From: Rhabdornis inornatus
Lineage: Eukaryota > Chordata > Aves > Passeriformes > Rhabdornithidae
Direction: 5' to 3'
Length of the DNA stretch: 64,000 nt
NCBI GenBank assembly: GCA_013397075.1
Contig: VWZS01005960.1
Span: 759,430 to 823,429, forward strand
The position numbers and the translations under genes are program-made. The number at the start of each line of letters is the position of its first letter. The stretch's first letter is position 1. The notes beneath the pieces were generated by a model. It ran no database searches. It was not told where the DNA came from and was given only the letters and a program-made list of their open reading frames with translations. Below, piece by piece: positions 59,701-64,000 of the stretch.

Positions 59701-62700
59701 GTTTTCCTTGCATCCTGATCCGTGTGATGGTATTGGAATCAATTAAGTGGCATGACTGAGTTCAGGAGGGAAATACAAAGTATCCCAAGCTTCTGCAGCT
59801 GAAGGATTAACACAGAATGATAGGCAAGTTTCAGAAATGTTTATAGCTTGCATACATTTCAGAAATGTTTATTACTAGTTTCTAGTAATTGTCCCTTTCA
59901 TCTGCTTCATCCAAACAGCATCAGTCTGCAAACATGGGCTGCATACTCCATGAGGATATTTATTTCCAGGGAGAACCAGGATAGGAGTCTGCAGTGGGTC
60001 GTTTGTAAACAGTTTAAGCCTTTATCTGTTCACCAGGAACATAACACCTTTGTATTTATTTACTAGACAGCACCATTCATTTGATAGCTATTTATCTATG
60101 GAGATGGTTCTCAAGTGAGTTCATTACATGTGCCTGCTATTTCAAGTGTCAGTTTTACTGGATGTTGTCACTGGATACTAACTCCCTTAGCAATGCTTCT
60201 GGCTGAATCAATACTACTACCCTCGATAATCTAGTTTATAGTAGAAATATTTGCATGCAGCAAACTCCAGTCTTGCTTCTGGAAATATCTTTTTCTCAAC
60301 TTTGAGTGTGAAATTTAACAAGCAGCTCACTGCAGGGAACATTTAGAGGAAATAAGATGAGTCCAAAAAATGCCCCAAAAGACCCATCTTTGCCCTCTTT
60401 CCTGATCAAAGAGGATTAAAAATAGTTGCAGCCTGTTTGACCAAGCAATCTTCTGAGGCTTTTGAACATACTGATCTTTGATCCTAGAAAACACAGGTGT
60501 CCCTGTTGGTGTTTCTTAGAAGCACAGGTCCCCCTGTTAGATTCCTCTGTCCTAGGTACAGTCAGTCCACAGTGAATAACCAGTTAATTCAGAAATCCAA
60601 AGTTCAGAAATCCTTCCTTCACTTTCTATTTGCCCCCTCAGACCCCCCAAGGGGCTTCTCTTTTCCTTTTGGAGGCAGAGGACAGCCCAAAAAAGCAAAG
60701 GTGAGAAGCATTTCAGTTCCACTAAAATGGAGCTGAGGAACATGTGAGAGTGATTTAGTTAATCTATTCCTTATCTTAACCAACAGCCTAATGATTTTTT
60801 ATTAACAGGAAGACATTGGATTCAAGTTCTTTTTATGGAATAGGAATCTGAGAGAAGAAAAATCATCACTCTGGCATCTGTGAAATAATAACTCATGTGC
60901 CTGTGAAGTCATTAAGTTACACTAACAATATGCAAAGCTTGGAGAAGCCTTTGTTAACGATCTCTACTGAGGGATTGATGATCACACAAATGCCTGGCAC
61001 CTGCTGCTGCAGGAATCAGCTGGGGAGCAAATAATACCCACACAAGTATCAGAGTTTCTTGGCATTTCTCTCCTATTTTTCAGGCTTTCTCATTCATCCC
61101 AATGACAAGCTGGGCATGCAAACACGAGGCTGTAGGGAAACTTGACAGCCTTTGAAATCAAGGCTTTTAAGATACAGACACACAACACGGAGGAAGGACT
61201 GATGCAAAAGTGACACTATATTGGCAAAGAAGAGCAGGCAGAAATGGCAGGAAGAAAAGAGCATTGATCCCTTGGATTTTCACTCCATCTACACTAGAGG
61301 ACTTTTTGGAAAACCATCACACAATTGTGAAGTGTTTTTACTCTCTGGTTACCCAGCCAATTAGTACATGAGAGCCTAAAGAACACAGCTCACCAGGAAG
61401 AGAGTGAAAAGTTGGAATTGTCAACCAGACAGCTCAGTTTCTCTTGTGACCGAAATTAAAGCACTCTTGTCCCCTGTTCAGATGCTCAGCTATCAAATCC
61501 TCCACTGGAATCATTAGATAATTACCAGAGGTCATAAGAATAATATTTTCAGGGACACATGCACTTTGCTGTATCCACCTTCAAGTGGGTGATTAGGGAA
61601 TCACATTAGATTTAATTAATTGTACAATGAGACCTTGAACAGCTCCTTGAAAACTGACTAAAACTCATCTTGCAGGAGGAAGTGGAGGACAACAGTTAAT
61701 TCTAACATATCACTTGAACCAAATTCTTGTTTGACATAAGAAGCAAAGTGTCACTGAGTGAGGGTATGTTACTTAATCACAGCTAATACTGTTATTTATC
61801 TGCACTTAATTATATCTTCTTTTCCTTGAAATAGGGAGGCTTTATTGATTTTTCTCATAAAACCCATATATCCTACCTTATTGCAGGTGTAATCAGGAAT
61901 GTTAGAGCCACATCCTAAATTTTAGCTTGCTGGTAACTCAGACTGATACCAGTCTGACTTCCACAGTAAGCAAAGATTTTTAGGCAAGTGCTGACAGATG
62001 TTGTGGATCTGATGCAGAAAAACAGCCTTTAGTATTTAATGTGGTGATGAGAAATTAAGTTGCCTGAGGCATGAAATATAATTGTTCATTTGCACTGAAA
62101 ACCCATGGATGCAAAATCAACCATAACAGTCATGGATGAGGAAAGCAGTAAAATAATAGACCGAATCTTCTTTGAACCAGTGTTGAAACGTTAATATTTT
62201 CACTAAGTAGTCTCTGGGGAAAATGCTTGCGTCAATGATAGCATTGGTACAGGTCTCTCGGTGCTAGAAATGGTAGAAAAGTTGGTAAATCCACACAGTT
62301 GTTCCTCAATGAGTCTTTCTCAGATCAAGTGAGAGAATTCCCTGATAGTTTCCCCTATCCCAAGCAAATAAATAATAATTTAAAAAAAAAATGTGCACCC
62401 TATATTAGAAATTTGGTGTAAAATAAGGCTGCAGTCCCAAAGCAATCCCAGAAATTATGTTCTCATTATGAATATTCAGAGTTCATGAAGCAATATATTA
62501 TGAGGTTTTTTCTATATCATTTTTTCTTGGTGCAATTTGTGCAGCAAAGGTCACAAAGAAAGAACTGATGGAGTTTGGGCAGTTTAATTGCTTTCAGCTT
62601 TGATATATTAAGCAGGGTTTATCTGCAATTATTTGACTTGGAGCTGAAGCTATTCATTAGATAGAAAAGAAGTTGTTTGTTTGACTGTGGAGTAATAAAG

Positions 62701-64000
62701 CTTCCACATCCTTACCAGGGAGTCAACAACATTACCATTTGTCACTGTGATTTTATTCCTCTCCATAGCAGGCAACAACAGATCTTGTTTGCAAAATGAT
62801 GGGGAATTCTTCACCCCTCAGTGCACTGCTGGCAGGGGACTTAGGGTGGTAACACTGTCCTGATGACTATTCCCCCCCCCTCCATTTCTGGATGCCTCCC
62901 ATGAATCATGGAATTCTGTTTCCTCTCAGATCCTGGTTGGCACAGTAGACAAGGAGATGCCCCTTCCAGCACACCTCCCTGGCAGCAAGGAGGCAGAGAG
63001 AACACCCTAACGCTTGAAATAGCAAGCTCACACTGTCCAGGCTGGCAACTGCAAACCAGCCCATGAAGCAACAATAAAGGGTATTTAGAAATGTATAGGT
63101 GAGTTTAGATTAGTTTATTTGTTCCCCAATCTCACACCACCCAGAGAAATCATCTTTCAAAAGCCCCTTTCCATGTATTTTTTCCCCTTGTTTCTTTTCT
63201 TGTTGGACAAAAGTCATCAAAAGTCTGACTTTAATGAAAAGAGATTTTGTGTGATTATTTCAGTCTGCTTTGTCTACTTTTTCTTTCCCCTCCTTTTCTA
63301 CACCGTAATTTAAGGAAAAGGAAGTAAAGCATGAAGAGGGCTCAAGCTGAAGAAAATAATTCTCAGAAGCTGTCAAATGCCAGCAGATGCTTTGAATATT
63401 CATTTTGTGAGACGTTCATTTTTCAGGAAATGCTGCAGCTGAAATGTGGCTGCTAGGTGCAAAAAGGGGATTGATTGGACAGCAGAGGTTTGGTGTCACG
63501 AGGTGGTGACAGTGAGCTACTGCATTCTCCTGGCTGAGGATTCTGAGAAACCCAAAAAGTGTAATCTGTGAGGATAGAAAATGACTACTCTGTGTGACAC
63601 AGGGCTACGATGACAAGAGCAACTTGTCAATTTTTTCCCAGGCTTTTGAGGAAGAAAATCTTCATAGCACTATAATAAAGGAATGGGAGAGAGGGAGCAC
63701 AGAGAGGAGAGATGATGAATGGGAAGCACTGAGTAATGGGGAAGGAAATAAGAGGAAAATACTGTAAAAAAAATGAGCTCATGCCAAATAAATGAGTCAA
63801 AAAATATTCTTCCTTCTCTCATGAAATCCTATTTCAGTTTAACTGAAACACTTTGAGTAAAACATTGCAAATTGGAAGAATTCTTTAAATTAATCCAGAA
63901 ATAAAATGTTTTGCTCTAAAAAAGAAATAATATCCAAATCTGATACAAATATTGAATTAAACTGAGAAGGTAAAACTGGAAGCAGAAGTCAATGCCTTCT
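53701..64000. other. long noncoding, repeat-poor stretch
   Basis: Ten kilobases of AT-rich DNA with no CR1, LTR, RNA gene or exon recognised. Small tandem structures only: an 11-bp doublet near 54531-54553, a 12-bp 2.5-copy tandem near 59486-59515, and a C9 run near 62873-62882. Confidence 0.55.

Noticed and set aside
45000..64000. Search for DYRK4, RAD51AP1 or AKAP3 exons
   Set aside because: No kinase motif or long frame recognised on either strand.
1..64000. CRISPR arrays, operons, tRNA or rRNA genes
   Set aside because: None seen; repeat structure and gene organisation are those of a vertebrate nuclear genome.

Overview
The window is vertebrate nuclear DNA, almost certainly from a bird. 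Evidence: some twenty truncated, 5'-deleted CR1 LINE copies of avian type on both strands, an intron-containing conserved gene with a CpG-island promoter, and no bacterial gene organisation. A solo ERV-type LTR near 49.5 kb looks like ones I associate with songbirds, but that is from memory only, so the species stays open.

Only one protein-coding gene can be supported: NDUFA9, the 39-kDa accessory subunit of mitochondrial complex I. It lies on the minus strand. Eleven exons run from the ATG at 42704 to the TAA at 30824. All ten introns are GT-AG, the phases agree at every junction, and the joined CDS is 1134 nt (377 codons plus stop), the length I know for the human protein. Its promoter is a compact CpG island at about 42.48-42.80 kb with NRF-1, GC-box and YY1 motifs, the set typical of nuclear genes for respiratory-chain subunits.

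Layout: 1-30.7 kb is intergenic DNA downstream of NDUFA9. It has many CR1 fragments, including part of a CR1 ORF2 endonuclease region at about 20.0-20.6 kb, one probable MIR SINE, a GC-rich block at 0.84-1.57 kb, and a 10-N assembly gap at 29.58 kb. 30.8-42.7 kb is NDUFA9; introns 1, 8 and 9 hold further CR1 pieces. 42.8-45 kb is the divergent side of the promoter, with an old CR1 piece and an imperfect large inverted repeat (arms near 43.22-43.64 and 44.06-44.40 kb). 45-64 kb is AT-rich and noncoding as far as can be seen, and markedly poorer in CR1 than the left part; it holds one solo LTR with matching terminal inverted repeats, a (GGGAA)n purine tract and one CR1.

I looked for the mammalian neighbours (AKAP3, DYRK4, GALNT8, KCNA6) and recognised no exon of any. 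I found no convincing novel system. The observations most worth a second look are the inverted repeat next to the promoter, the unexplained 191-codon open frame at 24.35-24.93 kb, and the contrast in repeat density either side of NDUFA9.
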